From the NCBI GenBank assembly GCA_946811185.2, contig OX328101.1:22242122-22306121 (forward strand): a stretch of DNA of 64,000 nucleotides, written 5' to 3'. Positions 21,908 through 32,232 of the stretch are shown one piece after another (the first letter of the stretch is position 1; each line of letters begins with the position of its first letter). Source of the stretch: Hippopus hippopus. Lineage: Eukaryota; Mollusca; Bivalvia; Cardiida; Cardiidae. Position numbers and translations under genes: made by a program. The notes beneath the pieces were generated by a model. That model had not been told where the DNA came from and made no database searches. It was given only the letters and a program-made list of their open reading frames with translations.

Positions 21908-22132
21908 CCCTTTACCAAACAAAATTCTAGAACCCGTCCAAATTGAGAGCATTAAAATTTTGTGGACAACAAATTTAATGTGGCTTAATGGTGGGACATG
22001 TCTTTGAAAGAGAAAAAAACATTGTGGGAAAAGAAGAAAATGCTGGTTAACAGCATTTTCTCTTTTTCCCACAATGTTTTCTAAAGGCTTCTTTCTCAGG
22101 GTCATTAAAACTCAGGATTATGTGGTAAAGGA
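21908..22132 (-). mobile_element. MITE A copy
   Basis: 225 bp; left TTGA; right side runs into GTAA. Confidence 0.8.
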
Positions 22133-22404
22133 GTAAATAAGAAGGAAATAGGTAAACAGGTGAGAAAGCAATTACTATATCTGACTGACTTGCATTAGAC
22201 AATCAGACAATTTATTTTAGATAAAATTGAAAATCACCCACATTTTCATTCCATAACTATAGGTTTTGTAGTGACATTCTGTAAATTATCAATCGGTAAT
22301 CTAAGATCACCTTTTATTCCTTCTTGATGGGTAATTTATCATAAGTCCCAACATGTAAAGATTGAAATCTGACACTAGGCAGCCATTTAAACTAGGGATT
22401 GTTT

Positions 22405-22671
22405 AGGCCTGGCTGGGTAGCTCAGTGGTTAGCGTATCTAACTTGAGACCCTATTTTTGCGGGTTTGATAACCGGTTGAGGCAAGCTTTCTTTCTAGCAA
22501 TTTTTCGCCTCTAACCTCTGATGCATGTGAGAAAAGTGGTTTGTACTTGGAAAGAAAGTTGTGTTAGTACTGGTGTCAGAAAGCCAGGAAATACATGCAT
22601 AGGTGCACCGAGCGCCATGATATGACCTTAGCTTTTAAAACAGCATTGAACTCTATTATACAATCAATCAA
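22405..22671 (+). mobile_element. tRNA-derived SINE
   Basis: The head GGGTAGCTCAGTGGTTAGCG contains the A box. The body has CATGTGAGAAAAGTGG and AAGCCAGGAAATAC, and the tail ends in CAATCAATCAA. The target duplication TAGGGATTGTTT/TAGGGACTGTTT is at 22393-22404 and 22672-22683. It is the same family as 31957-32216. Confidence 0.85.
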
Positions 22672-22803
22672 TAGGGACTGTTTGGAAAAGCGCTAATGTA
22701 AAAATAACAGGCAAGCTCAAAGGACGATACCATTAACCTCTATGGCTAAAGGCAAAATTAAGACCAAGTTTCATCTTTCAAAACATTTTACTATTGGGCT
22801 TAC

Positions 22804-22843
22804 CACAATCCAGATGTGTTCCATTATTTCAATGCTACTTTGT
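22804..22843 (-). CDS. Possible internal exon, minus-strand gene
   Basis: A 40-nt segment lies between CTAGATTCCAG and a GTG|GTAAGC donor. In the only open frame it reads QSSIEIMEHIWIV. Its first base completes the AA left by the exon at 30621-30681 to AAA (Lys), and it ends in phase 0. Both splice signals are fair; its shortness limits certainty. Confidence 0.35.
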
Positions 22844-22849
22844 CTGGAA

Positions 22850-23100
22850 TCTAGCTCGCTTCATTTAACATTCAGGAAATAGCATTGTTTTAACCGAACA
22901 CTGCTTTGTTTTCAGACTGTTGACAAATTAAAATGACAAACAGATGTTTCAAACATAAAGCACCATAGGCTTTACTAACCAGGTGACCTTTGGTGGATAC
23001 ATAATATTTACAATAAATTACAATTCAGTCTCTGGAAAAAACACAGCAATTTTTCTTAACCCACAGGAAATGCTTCTGTGAGTAGTGATTTTACTCTATC
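22850..23100. other. No feature seen
   Basis: Unremarkable AT-rich sequence. Confidence 0.4.
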
Positions 23101-23106
23101 TTTTAA

Positions 23107-23326
23107 CTTTTTACCTGACAACAAAAACATAGACTTGTCCAACTTAAAAGCATTTGCAGACATTATTTTAAATGTGGCTAAAATGATTCAATTTGTCTTC
23201 AATAGAGTAGAAAACATTGAGGGAATAGGAGAAAATGCTGGTTACCAGCATTTTCTCCTATTCCCACAATGTTTTTGAAATCATCTTTTTCAGGGTTGTT
23301 AAATCTCGGGATTGTGTAGACAAGGG
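23107..23326 (-). mobile_element. MITE A copy
   Basis: TTAA at 23103-23106; 220 bp; hairpin arms share the variant GGGAATAGGAG/CTCCTATTCCC, a compensating change that keeps pairing. Confidence 0.9.
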
Positions 23327-23329
23327 TTT

Positions 23330-24018
23330 AACCATAGTAAAAACTTGAGACCGAAAGGTGAGATAGTTAAAAAGACCCTCAAAAGAGGACAGAATTTCCT
23401 ATACATCAAAGGCCATAGTCTCCTGAAAAAAATCTTTCTTTTTTTCCTTCACTTATTCTATTTCTTTTTTTCTTTCAAATTAGAAGATTCTTCACTGATT
23501 CCTTTTTTTTTTTCATTTTTGAAAAAATAGTGATGATTTCCAGTACCAATTTCATTGCAAATATGAATGAAAGGAAGTAATTTAAAAATAAAGGTATGGA
23601 AATGAAAAAAGGGTATCCTTTGAAGAGTAACAGATGATCAAACAAGAAGGAACAAAACTGAGAATGATGCTTTGTAGGAAGAATGTTACTCAAATTCAGA
23701 ATGAAGAAAACTTTAACAAATAGCCCTATTTAATAATGACCCTGAGAAAGCAGACCTTTCAAAATATTAATTACTGCAAGTTACATTAGGAAGCTCATCC
23801 CATCATAAATGATCTTTATCAGACTCTACAAGACCTAAACGGCTGGTCTTGGATATAATGTATTATCTAATTGCTTCTAAATTGTCCCCAAAAAGTCTCT
23901 TGGTTAATACAATTTGCGCTGAAATTTAATCAAATTCAGGCTAAAAAGAAAAAGACATAAAAGTGTTAAAAATACATTGTTTGATAAATGATTAACCTTT
24001 AGAGCACCTTTCACTACT
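23330..24018. other. Polypyrimidine tract and otherwise no feature
   Basis: About 23425-23525 is almost all T and C. A tiny LE-like piece (AATGACCCTGAGAAAGCAGACC) lies at about 23735. Confidence 0.5.
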
Positions 24019-24021
24019 TAA

Positions 24022-24242
24022 CCCTTTACCACACGGCAAAATTTAAGACCTATCCAAATTGAAAGCATTTGCAGAAGACAATTTCATAGTGGCTTAAATG
24101 ATGCAACTTTTCTTTGATAGGGTAGAAAACTTTGTGGGAAAAGGAGAAAATGCTGGTTACCAGCATTTTCTCCTTTTCCCACAATGTTTTCAAAAGGCCT
24201 CTTCTTCAGGGGTGTTAAAAGGCATCATTGTGTGGTAAAGGG
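24022..24242 (-). mobile_element. MITE A copy, young subfamily
   Basis: 221 bp, TTAA at 24018-24021 and 24243-24246. It differs from the copy at 58477 by about seven substitutions, nearly all transitions. Confidence 0.95.
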
Positions 24243-24246
24243 TTAA

Positions 24247-24345
24247 ATTATCTCTGTGGCCAGTGAAGATCAAGATCAGACTGCACAAAACATGCAGTCT
24301 GATACATGATCTACACTGTCTGCTTTTATGGACATCCTGGACAAG
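24247..24345 (+). mobile_element. Group B hairpin element, partial
   Basis: GAAGATCAAGATCAGACTGC faces GCAGTCTGATACATGATC. It begins at the TTAA that closes the MITE A copy at 24022-24242. Confidence 0.6.
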
Positions 24346-24379
24346 AGCTACCTTGAAAATGTTTGAAAACAGTCTAAGG

Positions 24380-24586
24380 CCCCTAACTCTCATATTAAAA
24401 GAAGGAAGCTGCCGAGATTGGCTGAATAGCCTTTAAGACAACATTTATTGTACACAATATTTACCGATGACTAAGTAAGTCTACTCCCCCTTGACTCTCA
24501 TATTTAAAGAGGGAAGCTGCCGAAATCAGGCAAATAGCCTTTACCAAAACGTCGATCTTACACAATATTTACCGATGAGTTAGGGG
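24380..24586. mobile_element. Small inverted-repeat element with internal duplication
   Basis: CCCCTAACTCTCAT at the left faces GATGAGTTAGGGG at the right. The interior is two diverged copies of about 105 bp (GGAAGCTGCCGA ... ACACAATATTTACCGATGA). No host duplication is evident. Confidence 0.55.
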
Positions 24587-24829
24587 GTTGTAATCTTTAA
24601 ATCCTCATTTCTATAGTGAAAATGCATGTTTGCTTTATTCTGATTCTGCATCATTAGCAGTCTACATAAAGTCTATACTAAAATAACTAAGACTTGCAGG
24701 TAACATTGGAAAGGGTACAAACAGATGCTGTATTATGAACATCCTAAAAATTAATACAAACCAAACAATGTACAATCTTATTTTGAAGAAATCTGAAGAA
24801 ACATGAATTACTGGAATGTGGTGTCTTAA

Positions 24830-25049
24830 CCCTTTACCAAACAATCCCAAGTTTTAACAACCCTGAGGAAGAAGCCTTTTGAAAACATTGTGGGAAAAGG
24901 AGAAAATGCTGGTTACCAGCATTTTCTCCTTTTTCCCACGTTTTCCACCCTATCATAGGCAAATTCCTATATTTAAGCCAGACATAAATTGTCGCTTGCA
25001 AATGCTTTCAATTTGGACTGGGTCTAAAATTTTGTCGTGTGGTATAGGG
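24830..25049 (+). mobile_element. MITE A copy
   Basis: TTAA at 24826-24829 and 25050-25053; 220 bp. Confidence 0.9.
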
Positions 25050-25069
25050 TTAATCCTTTGGCTCTGGAG

Positions 25070-25160
25070 GAAGACAGACAGACAGACAGACAGACAGAAG
25101 GGAGAGATACAGAGAGAGGGAGGAGAGAGGAGGGAGACTGACAGATACAGAAACAGAGAG
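25070..25160 (+). repeat. GACA microsatellite and purine tract
   Basis: About seven GACA units followed by GAGA/GGAG-rich sequence. Any open frame here is low complexity. Confidence 0.9.
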
Positions 25161-25187
25161 ATGTGAGTTTTTTTGATAACACAGTAA

Positions 25188-25560
25188 CACGGGTAGGGAA
25201 CTTCATATTCGGAGCCAATGACTCTGACGAGAAAATGTTGTGTTGGTCTTCCGTTTCTGGAAATGTTGGCTGAAAAACAACCAAAAAACAGGTAAGCTTG
25301 TCATTATTTGTTATCATGTGTTCTTATGTCTTTGAAATTCCGAAAAAGGAGAATGTCATGCAATGCTCTGGTCTTTCAACGTGTTTTCTACATTATGGAA
25401 AGTTGCAACAAGTGTACGATGTTGACTGAATCATTAGTGGCGTGGGTTGACCGCAGCCGAATAATACGTCACAGACCTAAATTCAGCCTATTGTTGCCAT
25501 TTAATTGTCAAATTAGAGAGAGTCTTGCTGTCCCAAAGGCGTGATTTAATGTCTTGAAAT
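25188..25560 (+). repeat. Dispersed repeat S, left inverted copy
   Basis: Begins CACGGGTAGGGAACTTCATATTCGGAGCC. It contains ATGTTGGCTGAAAAACAACC then AAAAAACAG|GTAAGC. It is inverted with respect to 27414-27917 and matches 52112-52625. All three keep the splice donor. Confidence 0.8.
25263..25291 (+). pseudogene. Exon-like start (MLAEKQPKN) in repeat S
   Basis: ATG plus nine codons ends on AG before GTAAGC. The inverted copy at 27811-27839 reads MSAEKQPKN, and the copy near 52190 has lost the ATG. This looks like a first coding exon duplicated with its flanks. Parent gene unknown. Confidence 0.3.
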
Positions 25561-26066
25561 GTTGTTTTGAGTCATTATTTAAGATAAAAAGGCAGTTTGA
25601 AGGGTCTTTGAGCGGATGATGTAAATTTGCAAATGTTTTGTAGTAGGTTTTTGTGTTTTGCCATGACGAGTAATTTTAACTAAATAAAAAGTAAAATTCT
25701 GAATGAACAAAAAAAAAAAACCTTCGTATTGTCATTTTTTCGGACATTTTAGGGAATTTTCATGATGTATTTTACGTTTACGTCTGCTTAAAGAAAGCAT
25801 TGAAAGTCTTAAAGTTTTGAAAAACCTTGCTCCGAAAAAAATATCCAACGTCTGATATACTTTTAAGCATGTGCAGACGAAATGGATATGAATAAAAAGC
25901 GGCAATACACAGGTTTTTTTTAAAATCAGAATTTTACTTTATACTTAAAATTACTCATCACGGCAAAACACAAAAACCCACAACAAAGCAGGTGCCAAAT
26001 TTACATCATCAGCTCAAAGACCCTTTAAACTGCCTTTTTATCCTAAATAATGACTCAGAACAGCTT
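25561..26066. repeat. Internal inverted repeat, arms of about 145 bp
   Basis: TGAGTCATTATTTAAGATAA to AAGTAAAATTCTGA (25561-25706) faces its reverse complement at 25920-26066, with about 210 bp between. Identity looks above 80 percent. Confidence 0.75.
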
Positions 26067-26294
26067 ATTTGCATAAAATAAATCTTGATATTGGAGCTGG
26101 AATCTCAATCTAATTACAGCGTAAAGTGAATGCTTTCTACATTAGAAAGGGGGAGGTTCGATGTGAGATTTCTGAAAAAAGTGCAAACGACAATGTTTAG
26201 GACATTCATACAAATATCTAGGACAGAAAAAGACAAATAAATAACTCGAAGCTATTCATTATGAACCCTTAAAGTGCCTGTCACAACTTTAGTT

Positions 26295-26342
26295 GCTTCT
26301 GCATCCAGTGTAGATCAAGATTAGACTGCACAAAACATGATC
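26295..26342 (+). repeat. Group B hairpin, half
   Basis: TGTAGATCAAGATTAGACTGC ends at CACAAAACATG; the second arm is missing and the sequence jumps to ATCGTTCG. Confidence 0.55.
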
Positions 26343-26405
26343 GTTCGTTTGGATGGATGTTTGTTTATCATTGGCTTAGAAATAACTGATGTGTGACATT
26401 TAAGG

Positions 26406-26572
26406 AATAATCTTCTTTCTATCATGGTTTATCGTTCAATAAACCACGGTTGTGAGTTATGAGGCACAATAAATAATCCACGAGGGCAATAGCCCTCGTG
26501 GATTATTCATTGTGCCTCATAACTCACAACATGGTTTATTGAACGATAAACCACGATAGAAAGAAGATTATT
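26406..26572. repeat. 167-bp near-perfect hairpin, arms 82 and 81 bp
   Basis: The left arm 26406-26487 faces 26492-26572 across a four-base AATA loop. I count three mismatches or gaps. The loop-proximal sequence is ATCCACGAGGGC/GCCCTCGTGGAT. No reading frame lies inside. Confidence 0.9.
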
Positions 26573-26666
26573 TCGATTCTAACATGACCAACTCTTAATC
26601 AAAGGAAAACAAGTTCATACTTACAGTAGAAACGCGGATGCAGATTATATTCCATTGAATAACTTA

Positions 26667-26706
26667 CTTTATACAGAATGACGTCACTCTATATAGAATG
26701 ACGTCA
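26667..26706 (-). promoter_or_regulatory. Twin CRE sites next to a TATA-like box
   Basis: Perfect TGACGTCA octamers lie at 26679-26686 and 26699-26706 within a 20-bp direct repeat (AGAATGACGTCACTCTATAT). On the minus strand TATAAAG follows at 26673-26667, and a GTAAGT donor lies 43 bases further at 26624. CREB/ATF binding to TGACGTCA is established; promoter function here is inference. Confidence 0.35.
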
Positions 26707-26724
26707 CTCTACATAGAGTATCGT

Positions 26725-27410
26725 AGATTTTACGCTTTCGTTGCACTGTGTTTATAGAGCCGAACTCACGTGTCATGTTAGAATTTCTGATCTAATATGC
26801 ATCTGGTTAACTGAACATTGAAAGATCTGAGTAAGTACAATCAGAATCAGGGATCTATAAACATTTCTTGGTCTTGACGTGCTTGTGAAATTGATTCTTT
26901 TTCATTGTTATAGACTTGTATATATCCCACCCACCTGACATACTGTTGTGTCGTGTTGAGTGTTGAAAAGAGTTAAGAGTGTTCACACATATACATTGAG
27001 GCATGTATTGCAAATAGCTCAATTGCATTTCTCACGCTTTGTAAGTTTTTTTTTTTTCCCATTCATTATAGATTTCTGCTACGGTCGGTACATTTTCCAT
27101 TTAGTTTTTTAAGATGCAAAATATTTTTCATTATTTTTGCTTAGGTGTGGGCTGCACTTACGACGAAAGCATGACAAATGCTATACATGTATAGACCATT
27201 CTGTTAATCAAAAGCTACACAAAAGAGCTTTCAAAATTTAGACAGAGTATTGTTCGACAGCATTTTTCAATCGTGACAATACCAGTCCTTTGTATTTTCA
27301 AAAATTCAGTCATGTTCCATCCAACAAAAGTACTACATTTTGGACTGAAAGGTATTAACGGAAAAACAAAGCCTACTTTCTAAGTAATTTTTAAGAGAAA
27401 ACTAAATTTT
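26725..27410. other. No feature seen
   Basis: Sequence enclosed by the inverted S repeats; no convincing exon or repeat. Confidence 0.4.
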
Positions 27411-27413
27411 TGA

Positions 27414-27917
27414 AAGGAAGCTCTCATCAATCGGTGCCGACTTACATATTTAGAGCCGATCCACATAATCGGAGCCCTTCTTTATTTTTGTCATCTTTTG
27501 TGCTATTTCTTTTCAATTCTTTACCAGCAGTGAATGTAACATTTCAAGACATTAATTCACACTTTCGGTACAGCAAGACTCTCTCTTATTTGCCAATTAA
27601 ATGGCAATGATGAGCTGAATTTAGGTCCGTGACATATTATTTCGGCTACGGTCAACCCATGCCACAAATGATCCAGACAGCATCGTACACTTGTTGCAAC
27701 TTTCCATAGTGTAGAAAACACATTGAAAGACCAGAGCATTGCATGACATTCTCCTTTTTCTGAATTTCAAAGACATAAGAACACATGATAACAAATAATG
27801 ACAAGCTTACCTGTTTTTTGGTTGTTTTTCAGCCGACATTTTCAGAAACGGAAGTCCAACAAAACATTTTCTCGTCAGAGCCATTGGCTCCGAATATGAA
27901 GTTTCCTACCTGTGAGT
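27414..27917 (-). repeat. Dispersed repeat S, right inverted copy (most complete)
   Basis: On the minus strand it starts CACAGGTAGGAAACTTCATATTCGGAGCC and ends CTCCGATTATGTGGATCGGC then TCTAAATATG. CATATTC(G/A)GAGCC at the start and GGCTCTAAATATG near the end form short inverted termini. It is better preserved than 25188-25560. Confidence 0.75.
27811..27839 (-). CDS. Possible first coding exon MSAEKQPKN in repeat S
   Basis: ATG TCG GCT GAA AAA CAA CCA AAA AAC AG is followed by a strong GTAAGC donor. It could be the start of a gene running to lower coordinates, or a dispersed exon copy. I cannot match it to a known protein. Confidence 0.25.
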
Positions 27918-27977
27918 AAGTCCTGCAAGATAACTTTTTTGTCATGATGAAAACCAACTTTGATTTTCACATGTGGA

Positions 27978-28021
27978 AGACTGTAACCAGCCATTTCTCC
28001 TTTTGCTACAATGTTTTCACA
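27978..28021 (+). mobile_element. MITE A fragment
   Basis: TAACCAGCCATTTCTCCTTTT then ACAATGTTTTC is the second hairpin arm only. Confidence 0.55.
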
Positions 28022-28299
28022 TTTAATTATGTGTTAAACCTTGCATCTTGTTGCATTTTTCAAAAGGATGTTTTAAAGATGTCTGCTGCACACTTGTCAC
28101 AGGAAGTAAGGAGAAAATCAAATAATGATGTCATGGAACAAGACTGGTACCATAATGTTCAATATTTTTACACCCATTAAATCATCAGCTTCCACCTGAA
28201 CTATATGGAACCTGATAGAAAAGTACTGCAGCTGCAGAAAATGAATGAACAAGCACAACTTTGAATTCCTCTAAATTCCTTAACACTACAAGTAGCCCT

Positions 28300-28375
28300 T
28301 TCCACTGATCATTGTTTCAATAAAGGTTATGTGGGAAAGCAGCCTGTGGTGTTGGAAGAACATTGTCACTGCATC
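28300..28375 (+). mobile_element. SINE body fragment
   Basis: CACTGATCATTGTTTC then GTGGGAAAGCAGCCTGTGG matches the SINE body at 47155-47190; both ends are missing. Confidence 0.6.
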
Positions 28376-28528
28376 AAGATTTTTAAGCACTACTTGACTA
28401 GATGTGCTACTTTTCCTTTAACACATTTGTAACCATACATTTGTTTTTTCTTTTTTCTTCATGTCTTTTGTGTCCATTTTGATTCAATGTACAGCCATGT
28501 AGTAATGGAGTCAATAAACACTTTTTAA

Positions 28529-28748
28529 CAGTTTACCACACGATCCCGACTTTTAATGACCCTGAGAAAGAAGCCTTTTGAAAATATTGTGGGAGAAGGA
28601 GAAAACGCTGTTAACCAGCAATTTCTCCTTTTCCCACAATGTTTTCTACCCTTCCCAAAACAAATTTTAATTTTTCAGTCACTTTTATTTTGTCGTCTGC
28701 TGATGCTTTCAATTTAGATTAGTCTAAAATTTTTCATTTGGTAAAGAA
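28529..28748 (+). mobile_element. MITE A copy
   Basis: TTAA at 28525-28528 and 28749-28752; 220 bp. Confidence 0.9.
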
Positions 28749-28754
28749 TTAAAG

Positions 28755-29320
28755 GTTTCCTAGCAGCCTGAAGTGAACAATGCAGGAGTCAAAATACATA
28801 CAACTTTAATTCTATTTTTATCAAACTATAATCAGCCTTGTATCTGCATGTCAGATGTTGCCCCTGACGGATGCAACGTTACATAGATTACGACCGATAG
28901 AAAATGCATATCATTTCCTGGACGCCTTCAAAGAAATCACTGTTGTTCAAAGTTTCAAATCAAAGATTTCCAATATATGTTCGTAATACCAACGGGGTAT
29001 CTCATGATAATCTAAGGCCTTCGTATTCTATAGTGTGCGACTATATTTGACCTTGGCCTTGTGTGTAATGGATACTAAAAAGCATCAAGACTCTTGGTGG
29101 AATCCAACGATAAATTTCTGCAACACCATGCCATTGTTTATAGCTTTGACCATAACCCAGTTTTCTTCTCAACAAGGTTTGATTCCTCGAACAATTAATC
29201 TTGAGTTTCTTTATCCCTTACACCATATATTTTTGTAATTTATCTATGCTAACACAACTAAGTTCTGAACCATTCTATAGTCTATCAAATTTTAACAGTG
29301 TTTTTTCTCTCTTGCTCTAA
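28755..29320. other. Unassigned, with one open segment
   Basis: At 28855-28990 (+) ATGTTGCCCCTGACGGATGC opens a 44-codon frame after a TGCATGTCAG acceptor, but it has no partner exon and no family match. Confidence 0.25.
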
Positions 29321-29321
29321 G

Positions 29322-29515
29322 GATATATCTTTCAAAAGAATGGATATTATTATGAGTCTGATAATGAGTATGGTATGATTACATTTGGGCAGCTAGTAGT
29401 CATTTACAGATTTCTTCTGAACCAAATGACAAGACTTTTCAGAGATATTAAACCCATAATCTGTGTTTACGTTAACAGATTATGCCATTGTGTCAATGAG
29501 GCAAGATATTACTGA
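29322..29515 (+). CDS. Possible terminal exon, plus strand
   Basis: A strong acceptor (TTTTTTCTCTCTTGCTCTAAG) is followed by 63 open codons starting YIFQKNGYYYESDNEY, then MITFGQLVVIYRFLLNQMTR, ending at TGA. No upstream partner or nearby polyadenylation signal was found and no family is recognised. A frame of this length arises by chance at an appreciable rate. Confidence 0.2.
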
Positions 29516-30130
29516 CAATATTTGATTGGATGAACATGTGTCTGAAGTATCGAAGAGGCTAATGATTTGACTAAATGACAAAAGTGTTTAACCAACATGA
29601 TAGAGTTTTGCATAAGTGTCATAACACATGAATTTGGATACATGAATGATCCTGTGACTAAACTTGATGATTTGACTTTGAGAACCAGCTTTAGACCCAA
29701 AATGACCTAGTGTTAAATAATTATGATCTATATAACAATGACACAAACATTAAGACAAAACTGTGGCTTATAGGTGCTTATCAAGGTTTTTATTAATTTT
29801 TTGTAATACCCTTCTCAATATATTGGTCAAATATTATTTCTGCTTTAGATATTGTAAAAACAAGTCATAACAGAATTCCATGTAAATTAGACAAAAGTTA
29901 CGCAAGTAGAGTAGTGAAAATGATTTTCGTCAGTTTGACCCAGTGATATAAGTTTTGACTGTGTATTTTCCCATTTTCAATTTGACCTACATAATAAAAT
30001 ATCATGCAGAGCTGTGTGAAGAATCAATAACAAGTGATCAGGTTTGTTACCGTGTAATTTTGTTAGCGACCTTCACCCAAATATTATGGAGACAAAATTG
30101 ACCGATAGACTCTGGTAGATAATTTTGATA
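29516..30130. other. No feature seen
   Basis: AT-rich, no repeats recognised. Confidence 0.45.
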
Positions 30131-30131
30131 A

Positions 30132-30172
30132 ACAAGAGGGCCATGATGGCCCTGTATTGCTCCACTGGCTTT
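30132..30172 (+). mobile_element. Helentron-like type I, 5' tip only
   Basis: ACAAGAGGGCCATGATGGCC then CTGTATTGCTCCACTGGC is the canonical tip; a MITE A copy follows at once. Confidence 0.7.
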
Positions 30173-30176
30173 TTAA

Positions 30177-30396
30177 GCCTTTACCACACAAATCGAAGTG
30201 TTAATGACCCTGAAAGAGAAGGCTCTCAAAAACATCGTGAAAAAAGGACAACATGTTGTCAGCCAGTATTTTCTCCTTTTCCCACAACGTTTCCTAACCT
30301 ATCAAAGACAGAAATAGTCATTTAAGCTACATTCGTCTTTTTGCAATGGCTTTAAACTTGGTACAGTAAAAAAAAAAATTGTCATTTCTTAAAGAG
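30177..30396 (+). mobile_element. MITE A copy next to a type I tip
   Basis: TTAA at 30173-30176; right flank TAAA; 220 bp. Confidence 0.8.
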
Positions 30397-30620
30397 TAAA
30401 ATTAACATATCATGCACTTAATTGGCATCGACAGAGACATACAGCATAAAAAGTCTGTATGGTAATAAACTAACTTTGAAAACATAACCTCCACCCCGTC
30501 CGCCAAACAAAAAGAGTCATATCTTTTTAAATGCAAAGATAATGTCAGTGAATACAAGCAGGTTTATTCATTAGCATGAAAGGTAAAGTTCTGAAAAAAT
30601 TTGAGTGATAGAAACCTTAC

Positions 30621-30681
30621 TTTAAATTAAACATTCCATTCATGTGAGCATAACCATTAGCATCAAAATAAATCACTCTCC
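30621..30681 (-). CDS. Possible internal exon, minus-strand gene
   Basis: A 61-nt segment between GTTCTGTTTTAAG and an AAA|GTAAGG donor encodes RVIYFDANGYAHMNGMFNL in its open frame. It starts with GG, completing the G left by the exon at 37331, and ends AA, completed by the exon at 22804. The other two frames contain stops. The acceptor ends AAG, which is less common than CAG or TAG. Confidence 0.35.
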
Positions 30682-30835
30682 CTTAAAACAGAACATTTTC
30701 TCTCCAAAAACCTTGAATACCAAACTCCAGTAATGTATAAGTGCAGTTTGATAATCAAGGGAGGTAAATAGTAACAAACTTTATCTTGTATAACAGGAGT
30801 TATTTCCCTTGATTACTATTTCAAATTACAGTCAC

Positions 30836-31242
30836 TATATAAGCCCATGTTAAACTTGTGATCTCTGCGGCATAGCCAATTTTGACCCCAGGGCTATAAT
30901 ATGAAGGAATTTGATAGAGGTCCATTAGATAAAGCTACATGCCAAATTTGGTAGCCCTCGGCCTTATGGTTTCAGACAAGAAGATTTTCAAAGATGTTCA
31001 ATATTTTTCAGTTTTGTTGCCATGGCAACCAGAGTTTTTGAAGGAATCAAATTCTTTCAAGAATTCTAAAGAGGACCATGGCAGGATCATTTCTGTGAAG
31101 TTTCATCAAATTTGGATGGATAGTTTCAGAGAAAAAGAAGTTTTAAAAAAAAGTTAACGCACGCACAGACGGACGGACGGACGCACGACGGACACTGGGC
31201 CATGACATAAGCCCGCTGGCCTTTGGCCAGTGGAGCTAAAAA
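30836..31242 (+). mobile_element. Helentron-like type I, 3' portion
   Basis: One array unit (TATAAGCCCATGTTAAACTT), then TTGCCATGGCAACCAGAG, a GGACGGACGGACG tract, the CTGGCCTTTGGCCAG stem and TGGAGCTAAAAA. It may be the other end of 30132-30172, but about 440 bp of unrelated sequence lies between. Confidence 0.7.
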
Positions 31243-31244
31243 AG

Positions 31245-31570
31245 CAGCTTTTTTTAGTCACAAGGTTTTCATAATTAAGTTCATTCAGTTGGCATGACAT
31301 ATACTGTCCTGCAAACAAAAGGTAATAAAAAATGGAAAGAAAATGAATATTGTCAGTGGACAGAAACAAAATTATCTTTCTCTCCATTTCTAATCAAGTA
31401 TTCTATCTCCCAAGTCCCTAATCTAACACCCTATATTTTCCAAGTTAATAAATTCCCTAATGGCAAAACATTTACAACGAATCAATCCAAAACAGTCTCT
31501 CTGTCATGACGACCAATATCACAGCTATGACCCAAACCCGCCTTTTCTGCCTTAACAAACTCTTTGAGAG
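31245..31570. other. No feature seen
   Basis: No exon or repeat recognised. Confidence 0.4.
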
Positions 31571-31580
31571 CACATCTTAA

Positions 31581-31683
31581 CTTAAGTTACTTTTGTTGAT
31601 AATGTAGATCAAGATCAGACTGCACAAAATATGCAGTCTGATCTTGGATCTACACTCTCCAATTAGGTTGTCATAGTTTGATT
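31581..31683 (+). mobile_element. Group B hairpin element, about 103 bp
   Basis: GTAGATCAAGATCAGACTGC faces GCAGTCTGATCTTGGATCTAC at 31603-31660. TTAA occurs at 31577-31580 and 31684-31687, which may be its flanks. Confidence 0.6.
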
Positions 31684-31956
31684 TTAACCCTCCATGAAGA
31701 TACAATATGCAAGTGTTTTCTCTTGATAAAAAATGTCCATACTGTGGAGGCTAAAACAGCACAAATCAATTTTTTCACACACCGATCTCAACTCCTACAA
31801 CATTTCCTTCCTGCCAGTCGTCATTACACTTTTTATTTGTTTGGAGATTTATTCTTTATCAACATTGTTTCACCTTTTTAACAAAAAAGGCTATGTTTCA
31901 CAAGTCATGCAGTCATGCCAAGTCTAGTAACTCAGTCAATAACACCCAGGGCTTTG

Positions 31957-32216
31957 GCGCGGCCTGGTAGCTCAGTGGTTAGCGTATCTTAACTCGTGAC
32001 CTGGAGGTTGCTGGTTCATTACCCGGCGAGCTTTCTTTGTGGTAATTTTTCGCCTCTCACCTTTGATGCATGTGAGAAAAGTAGTCAGTGGCTTTGGAAA
32101 GAAAGTGTCAGTACTAATATAAAAAAGCCAGGAAACATATGGGTGCATCACTGACCGCCATGATATGACCTAAGCTGTTAAAATGGCGTTAAACTCCAAA
32201 CCAAACCAAACAAACT
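31957..32216 (+). mobile_element. tRNA-derived SINE
   Basis: A box TAGCTCAGTGGTTAGCG and B box GGTTCATTACCCGG are readable. The tail is AAACCAAACCAAACAAAC. The duplication CAGGGCTTTG is exact at 31947-31956 and 32217-32226. Confidence 0.85.
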
Positions 32217-32232
32217 CAGGGCTTTGTTTTAA

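Noticed and set aside
25024..25317. 97-codon minus-strand frame rich in Ser, Leu and Cys
   Set aside because: It is antisense to the GACA microsatellite and the adjoining repeat S.
31957..32040. Functional tRNA gene
   Set aside because: A and B boxes are present but the sequence cannot fold as a complete tRNA, and it continues into a SINE body and tail.
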